Assembly: GCF_029873215.1 (NCBI RefSeq)
Contig: NZ_CP123620.1
Span: 1,364,001-1,428,000 of the forward strand
Origin: Nocardioides sp. BP30
Lineage (GTDB): Bacteria > Actinomycetota > Actinomycetes > Propionibacteriales > Nocardioidaceae
DNA length: 64,000 nucleotides
Direction of reading: 5' to 3'
Shown here in pieces: positions 20,901 to 27,868 of the stretch; positions within the stretch are counted from its first letter, which is position 1, and each line of letters opens with the position of its first letter. Position numbers and translations under genes: made by a program. Below the pieces are notes generated by a model. That model had not been told where the DNA came from. It worked only from the letters and a program-made list of their open reading frames with translations, and did not search any database.

Positions 20901-20948
20901 GACGGCGGCGACGCGCCGCCTCAACTTCGAACGCTGGTTCAGTGCCAC
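14919..20948 (-). CDS. Giant secreted lamin-tail/Ig-like/NHL repeat protein
   Basis: About 2009 residues from GTG 20948, behind a GGAAGGG ribosome site; the frame upstream has no credible start. A Sec signal peptide covers roughly residues 1-41, ending AQA-AD. There follow lamin-tail-like domains (SDWVELYNPTD, NDWVELYN), putative Ig domains of the He_PIG type (repeated GLPAGVxIDPxTGxISGTP) and further lamin-tail domains. An NHL beta-propeller follows at about residues 1440-1800 (repeats such as GVAVDAKDDVYIADSANNVIR), then a bacterial Ig-like domain and a lysine-rich coiled coil at the C terminus. A block of about 554 residues is repeated twice, around 20810-19150 and 19150-17500. Lamin-tail domains often accompany extracellular nucleases or phosphatases, in line with the downstream phosphoesterase. 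No catalytic domain was recognised; adhesion or scaffold is a guess. Confidence 0.8.
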   Translation of the reverse strand: MALNQRSKLRRRVAAVLAAVATAAATMTAVTAVTATGAQAADPTAPDHLVIAAVFGSDGGAYNSDWVELYNPTDQDVSLGTISGSTVSPNYYQCYRSISGTSCSSMKLYGTVKSHHYFLIWDGHNTAAGTSRGTPPAGVTPDLNFALDAGNTAGSSTDPSGQSNTGFGGYSTGGQILLLSATSGGTYTGSGDLSSTAARNAGVVDAVAWTKYAAPTYTQPGSAETGGVSTVTGASAGPSNAYVSARTFSNNIPQDTDKNAADFTALTTTDFTIHSQASSHVAVAKVDDAVISRGEAMAPIQIQASNASGTVSYAADGLPAGVGIDPSSGLISGTPAASDALQSYPVTVTVTDTWPTGSETATTSFAVDLSSTLRVDSVPDTSAHKGASITPIQVTAHGGTPDDHYGATGLPTGVSIDPTTGEISGTPTDKVGRYGVHVTVTDSGAGAAAQSAATDFTLTELPKSGAPGQSDPLAGLRINEVKATGTPANDWVELYNTGAAISSASVSLVDGEGDSYQVPAQSIGAGAYVVVEGADLHGAGLDLAASDTLDLTEADDTTIDETSWTSFTTTSWARYPDGTGDFSAAGKATKGAPNLDPSLDTDHLVIAAVFGANSDTVRWTNDWVDLYNPTDSPISLGSIDTTTTPNATVTPNYDLCYRTYAATGACSSLVKLYGTVAPHHHFIVWYGNAHTPVDHGTYTAGFTPDLDVSVATPANGNQGSSNMGGCNTGGQIELLDASKGTSAINGDLSSAAAKAAGEVDGVGWMNASTNQPSAAESKGSAKVTGVDSGTNNTCVISRKFAHGYPVDANANSTDFTPVTTIDHVAVTAVGNAEISVGEAINPIAVHAQPLFGSLTYAAAGLPGGVTIDPTTGVISGTPSLSDDVKDYPVTVTVGDDVASDSTTISFTLTLGKELRLDAIDDATARRGTALTGIQVQAHGGTSPYTFAASGLPAGVTIDKTSGLISGTPGDELGRYSVHVTATDSSTTQDSVSKDFTIVELPGLGGPGAGDPLAGLRINEVRASGAPATDWIELYNSGAALTATSVRLEDSEGDVYRVPAQDIAADGYVVVDGPALKAAGFDMAAQDTLYLTETDGTLLDSTSWTSYATTSWARGTDGTGAFGVSAYTTKGTANDSAAPAISANDLLVSEVNYDNNSTDYYEYSEITNTTDHPIDFAAYGLTLTKSAAVVTLHDPSDTTANSPLVDPVIPAHGTQLVWWVENQYLGVKTTAQFLANYGLPSATSVVLAQGFSSMANSGGDHTFYVSVNRGTTPITQAWVDTPCSTTCTATNGNYAEHYAVPADLTSPVASVWYNSLAAGGDDINSSLKTALSSPGTVDLEQLGFSRDVSLGRTADSSVEIDNTSAAAVDVSGYELRTKDGSTYVLPKGSSVPAKASLTIDAADSGLKVSESNYVMLLAPQGYDYTDGIGLIDTTGPLLQGVPYGKDSGGAPVIDVTTGLPLPPAGGLYRPAGVSADNGTVYVSNTGDNVLASLNDGSLTTIAGSLGGFGELGNEGPATAAQLYQPGGTATDSHGNIFIADSGDNVIREITKADGKIHRFAGTGDAGTADAITSSDTPLTVDLWHPDTVVVDSADNVFIADTYHHRILEVTAAGAIKLVAGTGKAGYTGDGSAATAARLSLPAGVAVDAKDDVYIADSANNVIRRVDASTGVITTVAGDYAAGQATNDCLGGYSGDGGPATSAQLNDPQGVAVDGAGHLFIADTFNNAIREVAPDGTISTLVNVGAVAGAENLSPVATATLPASTRLNTPYAVAIDQTEGVLYIADTRNSAIASVLNVADDGDLSGPTEPADQVAVTGSGIAATACAVATNGPVTVQTAPSISGKATVGSTLTADPGAWTPTADSFTYQWLRDGVAIDGATKSTYVVAAADGGHVLTVSVTALKEDFASTSATSGAVSIPKQATTGGGGTTPPVVKPNPALQKAQAKLAKDTATLAKTQKAKKKALKALHSKHSSRAAKAKAHHKLVHLKKKIKKLKKTVKADQSAVRSAH

Positions 20949-21201
20949 CGGGGGCCCTTCCGTCTGCGGGGATCCGACGCCGGGCAGTGGGGGTTGCCAT
21001 GAGGGCGGCGGAGGATGACTGGCGCAGGGAATGTGGCAGCGCCGAGTAAACGCCCGACGTCGAGATCCTGAACGCGGCTGAGGTTTTACCTTTCGTCGTG
21101 AAGGTATTTGGGTGTACGCCGCTGCGAAGGTGACCGCTACCGCAACGCCTGGCCGGGGCTCGTTGTCCTGATCGGCCCCGGGGCCTGAGAGGCTGTCCCT
21201 C
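20949..21201. promoter_or_regulatory. Divergent promoter region between the giant secreted protein and dapE
   Basis: 253 bases without a gene, including an AT-richer stretch at about 21080-21115. An inverted repeat TACCTT (21087-21092) / AAGGTA (21101-21106) lies in it and could be an operator or part of a minus-strand promoter. I could not assign -35/-10 boxes with confidence. Confidence 0.4.
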
Positions 21202-22272
21202 GTGAACGAGTTCGCGATCCCCCTTCCGCTGCCCCTCGACGTCGTGTCCCTGACCATGGCGTTGGTGAACACCCCGTCGGTCAGCCACGACGAGAGCGAG
21301 CTTGCGGACTCGGTCGAGGCGACGCTCGTACCCCTGCCCCACCTGGAGGTCGAGCGCTTCGGCAACACGATCGTGGCCCGCACCGATCAGGGCAGCGCGG
21401 AGCGCGTGATCGTGGCGGGCCACCTCGACACCGTCCCGGAGAACGACAACGCCCTCGCGCGCGTCGAGATGGGCAAGCTCTTCGGCCTCGGCGCCTGCGA
21501 CATGAAGGGCGGTCTCGCGGTGATGCTGAAGACCGCCGCACTCGGCACCTACAACCGGGACGTCACCTTCGTCTTCTACGACTGCGAGGAGGTGGCCAGC
21601 GAGCACAACGGCCTGCGCCGGCTCGCCGAGCAGCGCCCCGATCTGCTGAGAGCGGACCTCGCGATCCTGATGGAGCCGAGCAACGCCGGCGTCGAGGCGG
21701 GCTGCCAGGGCACCATCCGGGTCGAGGTCACGGTGCCGGGGGAGCGGGCGCACAGTGCGCGATCATGGACCGGCGTGAACGCCATCCACCGCACGGGCGA
21801 GCTGCTGCGCAGGCTCGAGGCGTACGAGCCGCGACAGCCGGTGATCGACGGTCTGACCTACCACGAGGGCCTCAACGCGGTCTTCGTGCGTGGTGGCGTG
21901 GCCGGGAACGTCATCCCCGACACGTGCGTGCTGACGGTCAACTACCGGTTCGCCCCCGACCGCTCCGAGGCGGAAGCGGAGGCTTTCCTGCGGGAGTTCT
22001 TCGCGCCGTACGACGTCGTCGTGACCGACAGCGCACCCGGCGCCCTGCCGGGGCTGGACCGGGCGGCGGCCAAGGCGTTCCTGGACGCGGTCGGCAGCGA
22101 GCCCGGACCGAAGTTCGGGTGGACCGACGTCGCGCGCTTCAGCGCGCTCGGGGTGCCGGCGGTGAACTTCGGCCCCGGCGATCCTCAGCTCGCGCACCGG
22201 CAGGACGAGTATGTTCCTACCGCACAGTTGACGGAGTGTGAACACGTGTTGAAGGAGTGGCTGCGGGCATGA
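21202..22272 (+). CDS. dapE: Succinyl-diaminopimelate desuccinylase
   Basis: A 356-residue M20 family dinuclear zinc amidase that releases succinate from N-succinyl-LL-diaminopimelate. GHLDTVPEND near residues 73-82 carries the first zinc histidine and the aspartate that supports catalysis. CDMKGG near 98 holds the bridging aspartate, and DCEEVASEHNGL near 130-140 holds the catalytic Glu pair. AHRQDEY near the C terminus gives the last histidine. The start is GTG 21202. Its stop overlaps the ATG of the LOG-family gene (ATGA). With dapC and dapD it completes three steps of the succinylase route. Confidence 0.92.
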   Translation: MNEFAIPLPLPLDVVSLTMALVNTPSVSHDESELADSVEATLVPLPHLEVERFGNTIVARTDQGSAERVIVAGHLDTVPENDNALARVEMGKLFGLGACDMKGGLAVMLKTAALGTYNRDVTFVFYDCEEVASEHNGLRRLAEQRPDLLRADLAILMEPSNAGVEAGCQGTIRVEVTVPGERAHSARSWTGVNAIHRTGELLRRLEAYEPRQPVIDGLTYHEGLNAVFVRGGVAGNVIPDTCVLTVNYRFAPDRSEAEAEAFLREFFAPYDVVVTDSAPGALPGLDRAAAKAFLDAVGSEPGPKFGWTDVARFSALGVPAVNFGPGDPQLAHRQDEYVPTAQLTECEHVLKEWLRA

Positions 22273-23015
22273 GCGCCATGGGAAGCGGCTTCAACGGCGC
22301 ACGCCCCGGCACCGGACGGCACCCCGGCGGGCGTCCCGGCGGCATCACCAACGACCAGCGCCTCCTCGACAACGGCGACAGCGCTGAGTGGAACCACACC
22401 GACGTGTGGCGCGTGATGAAGATCCAGGCAGAGTTCGTGCAGGGGTTCAACGACCTCGCCGACCTCGGTCCGGCCATCAGTGTCTTCGGCAGCGCCCGCA
22501 CCAGGACCGACGACCCGACGTACGAGCAGGGCGTGAAGGTCGGCGCCGCCCTGGCCCAGGCCGGGTTCTCCGTGATCACCGGCGGTGGCCCCGGAGCGAT
22601 GGAGGCGGTGAACAAGGGCGCGGCGGAGGCCGGTGGCACCAGCGTCGGGCTGGGCATCGAGCTGCCCTGGGAGGCCCGGCTCAACGAGTACGTCAACCTC
22701 GGCATCGACTTCCGCTACTTCTTCGTCCGCAAGACGATGTTCATCAAGTACTCCCAGGGCTATGTCGTGATGCCCGGCGGTGTCGGCACGCTGGACGAGC
22801 TGTTCGAGGCCATGACGCTGGTGCAGACCCGCAAGGTCACGCAGTTCCCGATCGTGCTCCTCGGTGTCAGGCACTGGGAGGGGTTGGTGGAGTGGATGCG
22901 GACCACCATGCTGGCCGACGGCCGCATCGGGCAGTCCGACCTGGACATGCTGACCCTGACCGACGACGTGGACGAGGCCGTCGAGCTGATGGTGAAGGCG
23001 AGGGACGCCTCATGA
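22269..23015 (+). CDS. LOG/TIGR00730 family Rossmann-fold protein
   Basis: About 248 residues. It has ITGGGPGAMEAVNKGA near residue 105 and PGGVGTLDELFE near residue 170, the two signatures of the LOG/lysine decarboxylase-like family. Characterised members are cytokinin riboside monophosphate phosphoribohydrolases or nucleotide 5'-monophosphate nucleosidases (PpnN-like). The arginine and glutamate of PGGxGTxxE are present, so it should be active. The ATG at 22269 overlaps the dapE stop, and its own stop overlaps the next start, so translation of dapE, this gene and the DivIVA-domain gene is coupled. This order is common in actinobacteria. Confidence 0.87.
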   Translation: MSAMGSGFNGARPGTGRHPGGRPGGITNDQRLLDNGDSAEWNHTDVWRVMKIQAEFVQGFNDLADLGPAISVFGSARTRTDDPTYEQGVKVGAALAQAGFSVITGGGPGAMEAVNKGAAEAGGTSVGLGIELPWEARLNEYVNLGIDFRYFFVRKTMFIKYSQGYVVMPGGVGTLDELFEAMTLVQTRKVTQFPIVLLGVRHWEGLVEWMRTTMLADGRIGQSDLDMLTLTDDVDEAVELMVKARDAS

Positions 23016-23446
23016 TGTGGGTCTTCGCCATCCTGGTGGTGCTCGCCATCGGGTCGATCGCCGTCGTCGCCGCCGGCCGGGGCACCCCGCTCCAGGAGGA
23101 GTACGACGACCGCCCGGACGCCTTCGTGCCCGAGGGCCCGCTGGGTCCCGGCGAGCTGAAGGCCGTCCGCTTCTCGCTGGCCGTCAGGGGCTACCGGATG
23201 TCGGAGGTCGATGCGCTGCTCTCCCGGCTCGCCCGGCAGCTGGAGGAGGCCACCGGGAAGCCGGTGCCGCTGGCGCTGCCGGCGCCGCACCCCCACGACG
23301 AGAGCACGAGTCGGACCACGAGCGAGACCACGAGCGAGACCACGAGTGAGCCTGGTGGCGGCGCCGAGAGCGGCGCCGAGAACCAGGCCGCGGACCAGGA
23401 CGCTGCGTCCCCGACCCGGGCCGGGGACGCGGAGGACCCGGCCTGA
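23012..23446 (+). CDS. DivIVA-domain small membrane protein
   Basis: A 144-residue protein: an N-terminal membrane helix (residues 1-22), a short linker, and one DivIVA-type motif, VRFSLAVRGYRMSEVDALLSRLARQLEE in pieces at about residues 56-83. A low-complexity Ser/Thr/Glu tail follows. The DivI1A-type motif in actinobacteria is linked to cell-pole or septal wall growth, but this protein's role is unknown. The tail is coded by three 12-bp repeats at 23315-23350. Start and stop overlap both neighbours. The proline- and glycine-rich acidic end suggests a disordered cytoplasmic tail. Confidence 0.7.
   Translation: MMWVFAILVVLAIGSIAVVAAGRGTPLQEEYDDRPDAFVPEGPLGPGELKAVRFSLAVRGYRMSEVDALLSRLARQLEEATGKPVPLALPAPHPHDESTSRTTSETTSETTSEPGGGAESGAENQAADQDAASPTRAGDAEDPA
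23315..23350 (+). repeat. 12-bp tandem repeat, three copies, in coding sequence
   Basis: ACCACGAGCGAG occurs at 23315-23326 and 23327-23338, then ACCACGAGTGAG at 23339-23350, coding TTSE three times. It is in frame, so slippage would lengthen or shorten the tail of the DivIVA-domain protein without breaking it. Confidence 0.9.
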
Positions 23447-23868
23447 TGGCGCAGGTCGTCGTCTACGTCCTCACCGCCGTCGCCGCCCTGATCGTCCTGC
23501 TCACCCGGCTGCGCTGGCGCCAGGAGCGGGTCGCCGGGCGTGCGGCGGTCAGCAACCGCTGGGCGTTCTGGCACACCGTCTGCGGCGTGCTCGGCTTCGT
23601 TCTGTGGACGATCTTCCTCATCGCCCCCGGCGACACCCTGCTGGGCGGCGCCGCGATGGGCATCTTCGGGCTCGGCTTCTGGTGGCTCGTGGTCATCTTC
23701 GGGGTGCTGTTGCTGACCCGCTGGCTGCCCAGTGGGGGCGGCCGGCACGCCGGCAGCGGCGGCGACGACCGCTGGTCCGGCGGCCCCTGGCTCTCCCTGT
23801 CGGCCCACGCTGGCATGCTCGTCATCGCGATCGTGATGACGTGGGCCTACCTGATGCAGAAAGTCTGA
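23446..23868 (+). CDS. Small polytopic membrane protein
   Basis: A 140-residue protein with four hydrophobic segments (about residues 3-20, 44-62, 68-88 and 116-135) and a glycine/arginine-rich loop near 95-110. The ATG at 23446 shares one base with the TGA of the DivIVA-domain gene. I recognise no family. Its place at the end of a tightly coupled dapE-LOG-DivIVA string suggests a role at the membrane in the same process, but that is inference. The M14 peptidase begins nine bases later. Confidence 0.65.
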   Translation: MAQVVVYVLTAVAALIVLLTRLRWRQERVAGRAAVSNRWAFWHTVCGVLGFVLWTIFLIAPGDTLLGGAAMGIFGLGFWWLVVIFGVLLLTRWLPSGGGRHAGSGGDDRWSGGPWLSLSAHAGMLVIAIVMTWAYLMQKV

Positions 23869-23877
23869 GGAACGCTT

Positions 23878-24663
23878 GTGACCCTGCGACTCGGCGCAGC
23901 CCTCACCGCCCTGGCCACCGTCGGTGCGCTGACGACAGCCACGTCGACCTCGGCGTACGCGACGGCGCCCTCGACCCCGACCGCTGCGACGGCTCGCGCG
24001 ACCGCCGCCCGGCCCGCCGTGGTCGAGAAGATGGTCATCGGCCACTCGGTCAGGCACCGCCCGATCCTCGCCTACCACCTCGGCCAGCAGGGCCCCGGCA
24101 TCCCGACGGTGGTGATCGTCAGCACGATGCACGGCAACGAGCGGCAGATCCAGCAGATCCCGAAGGCGCTGCGCGACGGCCGCCGGATCCGCGGCGTCGA
24201 CCTGTGGGTCGTCCCGGTGATGAATCCCGACGGGCTCGCCGCCGACACCCGGCAGGACGCTCGCGGCGTCGATCTCAACCGCAACTTCCCGACCCATTGG
24301 GTGCACACCACCGGGCACTACGGCTCCGGGCCGCGAGCCGCCAGCGAGCCGGAGACCCGGGCGATGATGAGCTTCCTGCTCAAGGTCCGGCCGGACCGGC
24401 TGATCAGCTTCCACCAGCCGCTGCACGGCGTGGACCTCGACTCCCGCCGCCCGTCCTTCTCGCGCAAGGTGTCGCGGGCCCTGCATCTGCCCGTCTCGCA
24501 CGTGAAGTGCGGCGGCGTGTGCGGGGGAACCATGACGCAGTGGTTCGAGGCGCACCTGCCGGGCAGCGCGATCACCGTCGAGTACGGCGCCCACCCCGCC
24601 TCGCACACCCTGCGCGTCCAGGCGCCGAAGGCCCTTCTGCGGCTCTTCGGTGGGCATCGCTGA
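23878..24663 (+). CDS. Secreted M14 family zinc carboxypeptidase
   Basis: A 261-residue protein starting at GTG 23878, with a signal peptide of about 28 residues ending near SAYATA. The M14 motif HGNE at residues 85-88 gives the first zinc ligands His85 and Glu88; DLNRNFP holds the substrate-binding Asn-Arg; ISFHQPLHG supplies the third zinc histidine; ITVEYG holds the catalytic Glu. The spacing and short length fit the amidase-like M14 group that can act on peptidoglycan peptides, such as gamma-glutamyl-diaminopimelate bonds. The neighbouring dapE and DivIVA-domain genes make a wall substrate plausible. A peptide-scavenging role is possible. Confidence 0.82.
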   Translation: MTLRLGAALTALATVGALTTATSTSAYATAPSTPTAATARATAARPAVVEKMVIGHSVRHRPILAYHLGQQGPGIPTVVIVSTMHGNERQIQQIPKALRDGRRIRGVDLWVVPVMNPDGLAADTRQDARGVDLNRNFPTHWVHTTGHYGSGPRAASEPETRAMMSFLLKVRPDRLISFHQPLHGVDLDSRRPSFSRKVSRALHLPVSHVKCGGVCGGTMTQWFEAHLPGSAITVEYGAHPASHTLRVQAPKALLRLFGGHR

Positions 24664-24690
24664 ACATGGCACCTCGGCATAGGGGATAAT
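24661..24690 (+). promoter_or_regulatory. Candidate sigma-70-like promoter for the DUF3117 gene
   Basis: GATAAT at 24685-24690 is close to the -10 consensus. TGAACA at 24661-24666 is a weak -35 with 18-base spacing. It lies about 60 bases before the DUF3117 start. Confidence 0.4.
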
Positions 24691-24748
24691 GGTCGGCGCA
24701 CGTGAGCCAGACACGGGGCTATTTCCGATTTGAGATGAGGTGCCACGC

Positions 24749-24916
24749 ATGGCGGCGATGAAGCCGCGGACCGGCGACGGTCCGCTGGAGGTCACCAAGG
24801 AGGGTCGCGGCATCGTGATGCGCGTTCCGCTCGAGGGCGGGGGTCGCCTCGTGGTCGAGCTCAACGCCGAAGAGGCCGGTGCCCTCGGTGCGGCGCTCAA
24901 GGACGTCGTCGGCTGA
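24749..24916 (+). CDS. DUF3117 family protein
   Basis: A 55-residue protein (MAAMKPRTGDGPLEVTKEGR at its start, then a segment with RLVVELNAEEAGALGAAL). This is the highly conserved small actinobacterial DUF3117 family; the mycobacterial counterpart sits between dapE and sigE, as here. No function is established. It has no membrane segment or cysteine. The upstream GATAAT box suggests its own promoter. The GTG of pepA follows the stop by two bases, so the two may also be co-transcribed. Confidence 0.87.
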   Translation: MAAMKPRTGDGPLEVTKEGRGIVMRVPLEGGGRLVVELNAEEAGALGAALKDVVG

Positions 24917-24918
24917 TC

Positions 24919-26475
24919 GTGGCCGCCTCCCCGCTCCCGCCCCAGGTCACCCCGCCCCGCTTCAGCCTCACTGTCGGCGGGCCTTCGGATCTCGAGGCCG
25001 AGGTCGTCGCGCTGCCGGTCGCCGTCCCGCTCCCGGGCGCTGACGCCGCGGGCGATGTCGAGAACGACGCAGCGCTGGTGATCGGGCCGGGTGCGGTCGC
25101 GCTCGACGAGCGCTACGACCTGCTCGGCATCCTCGAGCGCGAGCGGGCCACGGGCAGCGCCGGCGAGGTGGTGTCGGTGCCCGTGCCCGAGGGCGACGGT
25201 GCCCTCCGGCGGATCCTGCTGGTGGGGGTCGGCGCTCAGCGGCGCGACGACTTCCGCCGCGCGGGCGCCGCGCTGGCCCGCGCCACCCGCGACGTCGCGT
25301 CGGTGGCGACCTCGATCCCGGCGCTGGAGCCCGAGGAGGGTCTCGAGGCCTTCGTGGTCGGCGCGGTCCTGGGCTCCTTCAACTTCAACTGGCGCTCGTC
25401 CGGTCCGGCGTGGCACGCCGCCGGGGAGATCACCCTCGCGGGCCTCTCCTCGGAGCAGTACGGCGCGGCCCTCGCCCGGGCCGAGGTCGTCGCTCACGCC
25501 GGCTGGCGTGCCCGGTTCCTCGCCACCGTGCCCTCGAACCTGAAGAATCCGGCGTGGCTCGCCGAGCAGGCCCGCGAGGTGGCCGACGGCGCGGGCCTCG
25601 AGGTTCGGGTCTGGGACGAGGAGCAGCTCGCCGCCGAGGGCTTCGGCGGCATCCTGGCGGTCGGCAAGGCCTCCGCGACGCCGCCCCGACTGATCCGGCT
25701 CGACTACGCCCCGCCGAAGGCGGGTCGCAAGACGCCGACGGTCGTCCTGGTCGGCAAGGGCATCACCTTCGACACCGGTGGCCTCTCGATCAAGAACTCC
25801 GAGGGCATGGCCACGATGAAGCGCGACATGACCGGTGGCGCCGTGGTGCTCGCCACGATGGCAGCGCTCGCCGCGGTCGGGTGCCCGGTCAGGGTCGTCG
25901 GTCTGATCGCGGCCGCCGAGAACGCCATCTCCGGCACGGCGCTGCGGCCCGGTGACGTCATCACGCACTACGGCGGCCGCACCAGCGAGGTGACCAACAC
26001 CGACGCCGAGGGCCGGCTGGTCCTGGCCGATGCGATGGCCTACGCGGTGGAGCACATCGAACCCGACGCGATGGTGGACATCGCCACCCTCACCGGTGCG
26101 ATGAAGGTCGCGCTCGGTCAGCACCTGGGCGGCTACTTCGCCAATCAGGACGCGCTCGCGGGCCTCCTCGCCGAGGCGGCCGACCTCTCCGGCGAGCCGC
26201 TGTGGCGGATGCCGCTGGCCGCTGCGTACGAGGACAAGCTCGCCTCCACGGTCGCGGACGCGGACAACGCGGGCGGCGGCCCGGGCGCTATCACGGCGGC
26301 CCTGTTCCTGCAGCACTTCGCGGGCGGCCTGCCCTGGGCGCACCTCGACGTCGCCTCCATCGGCGACGCGCCCGAGGAGCGCTGGGAGTGGACGCAGGGC
26401 CCGACCGGCTTCGGCGCGCGCCTGCTGCTCACCTGGCTCGGCCAGGACGACCCGCTTGCCGGCGTCTCCCGCTGA
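24919..26475 (+). CDS. pepA: Leucyl aminopeptidase (M17)
   Basis: A 518-residue cytosolic dinuclear zinc aminopeptidase. The C-terminal catalytic half carries VGKGITFDTGG (active-site Lys and a metal Asp) near residue 280 and NTDAEGRL (metal Asp/Glu and catalytic Arg) near 360, the M17 signature. ADADNAGGGPGAITAALFL near 445 forms the hexamer-type C-terminal segment. The N-terminal third is the variable macro-like domain. The start is GTG 24919, two bases after the DUF3117 stop. It processes peptides during turnover; some homologues also bind DNA, which cannot be judged here. The convergent methyltransferase gene stops six bases away. Confidence 0.92.
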   Translation: MAASPLPPQVTPPRFSLTVGGPSDLEAEVVALPVAVPLPGADAAGDVENDAALVIGPGAVALDERYDLLGILERERATGSAGEVVSVPVPEGDGALRRILLVGVGAQRRDDFRRAGAALARATRDVASVATSIPALEPEEGLEAFVVGAVLGSFNFNWRSSGPAWHAAGEITLAGLSSEQYGAALARAEVVAHAGWRARFLATVPSNLKNPAWLAEQAREVADGAGLEVRVWDEEQLAAEGFGGILAVGKASATPPRLIRLDYAPPKAGRKTPTVVLVGKGITFDTGGLSIKNSEGMATMKRDMTGGAVVLATMAALAAVGCPVRVVGLIAAAENAISGTALRPGDVITHYGGRTSEVTNTDAEGRLVLADAMAYAVEHIEPDAMVDIATLTGAMKVALGQHLGGYFANQDALAGLLAEAADLSGEPLWRMPLAAAYEDKLASTVADADNAGGGPGAITAALFLQHFAGGLPWAHLDVASIGDAPEERWEWTQGPTGFGARLLLTWLGQDDPLAGVSR

Positions 26476-26480
26476 GGCGC

Positions 26481-27143
26481 TCAGGCCTCGGGCACCCACT
26501 CCTTCTTCGCCAGCAGCAGCCCGTCGCCGACGGGCAGCAGCAGCGGCGTCAACTCCTCGTGGGTGGCGACCTCGCGACCGAGGTCGCGGATCGAGACGGT
26601 CGCGGGATCGCGTTGCGCCGGGTCGGCGACCCGGTCGTGCCACAGCGCGTTGTCGAAGGCGACCACGCCTCCGGGCCGCAGCAGACGCAGCGCCTCGGTG
26701 AGGTAGGCGGCGTACTCGGTCTTGTCGCCGTCGCAGAAGACGATGTCGTAGTGCCCGTCGGTCAGGCGGGGGAGTACGTCGAGGGCGGCACCGGCGATGG
26801 TCCGGGCCCGCTGGGTCGGGATGCCCGCGTCGGTGAAGGTCTGCCGGGCGAGGCGCTGGTGCTCGGTCTCCACGTCCACCGTGGTGAGCACGCCGTCGGC
26901 CCGCATCCCGCGCAGCAGCCACAGGCCGGAGACGCCGGTGCCGGTGCCGATCTCGACGACGGCGCGGGCGTCGAGCACGGAGGCGAGGAAGCGCAACGCG
27001 GCGCCGCCGCCGGGGCTGATCGGCGTCACGCCGACCTCCTCGGCACGACCGCGGGCGGCTGCCAGGATCTCGTCCTCGGCGACGTAGTGCTCCGCGAAGG
27101 TCCAGGTGGCGGCGGCGGGCGGCGGGAACTGCTGGCTGGCCAT
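26481..27143 (-). CDS. SAM-dependent O-methyltransferase (catechol-OMT-like)
   Basis: A 220-residue class I methyltransferase with VVEIGTGTGVSGLWLLRG near residue 65 for SAM binding, DVETEHQRLARQTF near 90, and FCDGDKTEYAAYL near 137, which in this family carries metal- and substrate-binding aspartates. The homologue in Mycobacterium (Rv1220c, from memory) is likewise divergent from sigE. The natural acceptor is unknown. Start ATG 27143; it is divergent from sigE with a promoter region of about 137 bases. Confidence 0.87.
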   Translation of the reverse strand: MASQQFPPPAAATWTFAEHYVAEDEILAAARGRAEEVGVTPISPGGGAALRFLASVLDARAVVEIGTGTGVSGLWLLRGMRADGVLTTVDVETEHQRLARQTFTDAGIPTQRARTIAGAALDVLPRLTDGHYDIVFCDGDKTEYAAYLTEALRLLRPGGVVAFDNALWHDRVADPAQRDPATVSIRDLGREVATHEELTPLLLPVGDGLLLAKKEWVPEA

Positions 27144-27193
27144 GACGCAAACCTATCCCGATCGGCTTACCCTGGACGGGAACGCCTGGCCGG

Positions 27194-27219
27194 GGAACTT
27201 CGTTGGAATGTCACAGGTT
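27194..27219 (+). promoter_or_regulatory. Candidate ECF sigma-factor promoter upstream of sigE
   Basis: GGAAC at 27194-27198 is followed after 18 bases by GTT at 27217-27219. This matches the GGAAC-N16-18-GTT pattern used by SigE/SigH-like ECF factors and would place transcription about 55 bases before the sigE ATG. It suggests autoregulation. Confidence 0.5.
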
Positions 27220-27280
27220 GCCTTCAGACGCTCTCCCTACGGTGGAGGAGAAGGCCCGGGCTGACGCGAGGAGTGACCAG

Positions 27281-27868
27281 ATGAGCACGGAGCAGCAGGA
27301 GCAGCGCGCCGACGTCCCGTCGTGGGACGAGGTCGTCGAGCGGCACTCCGAGCGCGTGTACCGGCTGGCCTACCGCCTGACCGGCAACCGGCCCGACGCC
27401 GAGGACCTCACCCAGGAGGTCTTCGTGCGGGTGTTCCGCTCGCTCGACAGCTACGTGCCCGGCACGTTCGAGGGCTGGCTGCACCGGATCACCACCAACC
27501 TCTTCCTCGACCAGGCGCGCCGCAAGCAGCGGATCCGGTTCGACGCGCTCTCCGACGAGCGCGCCCAGCGCTTGACGAGTGCGGCGCCGACCCCCGACCT
27601 GGCCTACACCGACCAGCGCTTCGATGACGACATCGAACGGGCGCTGGCGACGCTGCCGCCCGACTTCCGCGCGGCCGTGGTCCTGTGCGACGTCGAGGGC
27701 CTCTCCTACGAGGAGATCGCGGAGATCCTGGGCGCCAAGCTCGGCACCGTGCGCTCGCGCATCCACCGGGGGCGCGCCATGCTGCGCAACGCTCTGGCGC
27801 ACCGTGCCCCCCGCGCGGGCCGTCTGCGCTACTCCGGCCCCAAGGTCCTGTGGGGCGGAGCCTCGTGA
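27281..27868 (+). CDS. sigE: ECF sigma factor SigE
   Basis: A 195-residue ECF sigma factor. Region 2 reads [20 protein letters not shown] near residues 40-60 and binds core polymerase and the -10 element. Region 4 holds [27 protein letters not shown] followed by [14 protein letters not shown], the -35-binding helix-turn-helix. I chose ATG 27281 because GAGGAG stands 8 bases before it; the open frame runs further back but has no ribosome site. Synteny with the methyltransferase and the downstream zinc anti-sigma gene supports SigE, which answers envelope and oxidative stress. Its stop overlaps the anti-sigma start by four bases. Confidence 0.9.
   Translation: MSTEQQEQRADVPSWDEVVERHSERVYRLAYRLTGNRPDAEDLTQEVFVRVFRSLDSYVPGTFEGWLHRITTNLFLDQARRKQRIRFDALSDERAQRLTSAAPTPDLAYTDQRFDDDIERALATLPPDFRAAVVLCDVEGLSYEEIAEILGAKLGTVRSRIHRGRAMLRNALAHRAPRAGRLRYSGPKVLWGGAS

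Noticed and set aside
24667..24744. 8-9 bp inverted repeat around the DUF3117 start as a translation-control hairpin
   Set aside because: The upstream arm overlaps the predicted promoter and would not be in the transcript, so pairing in RNA is unlikely.
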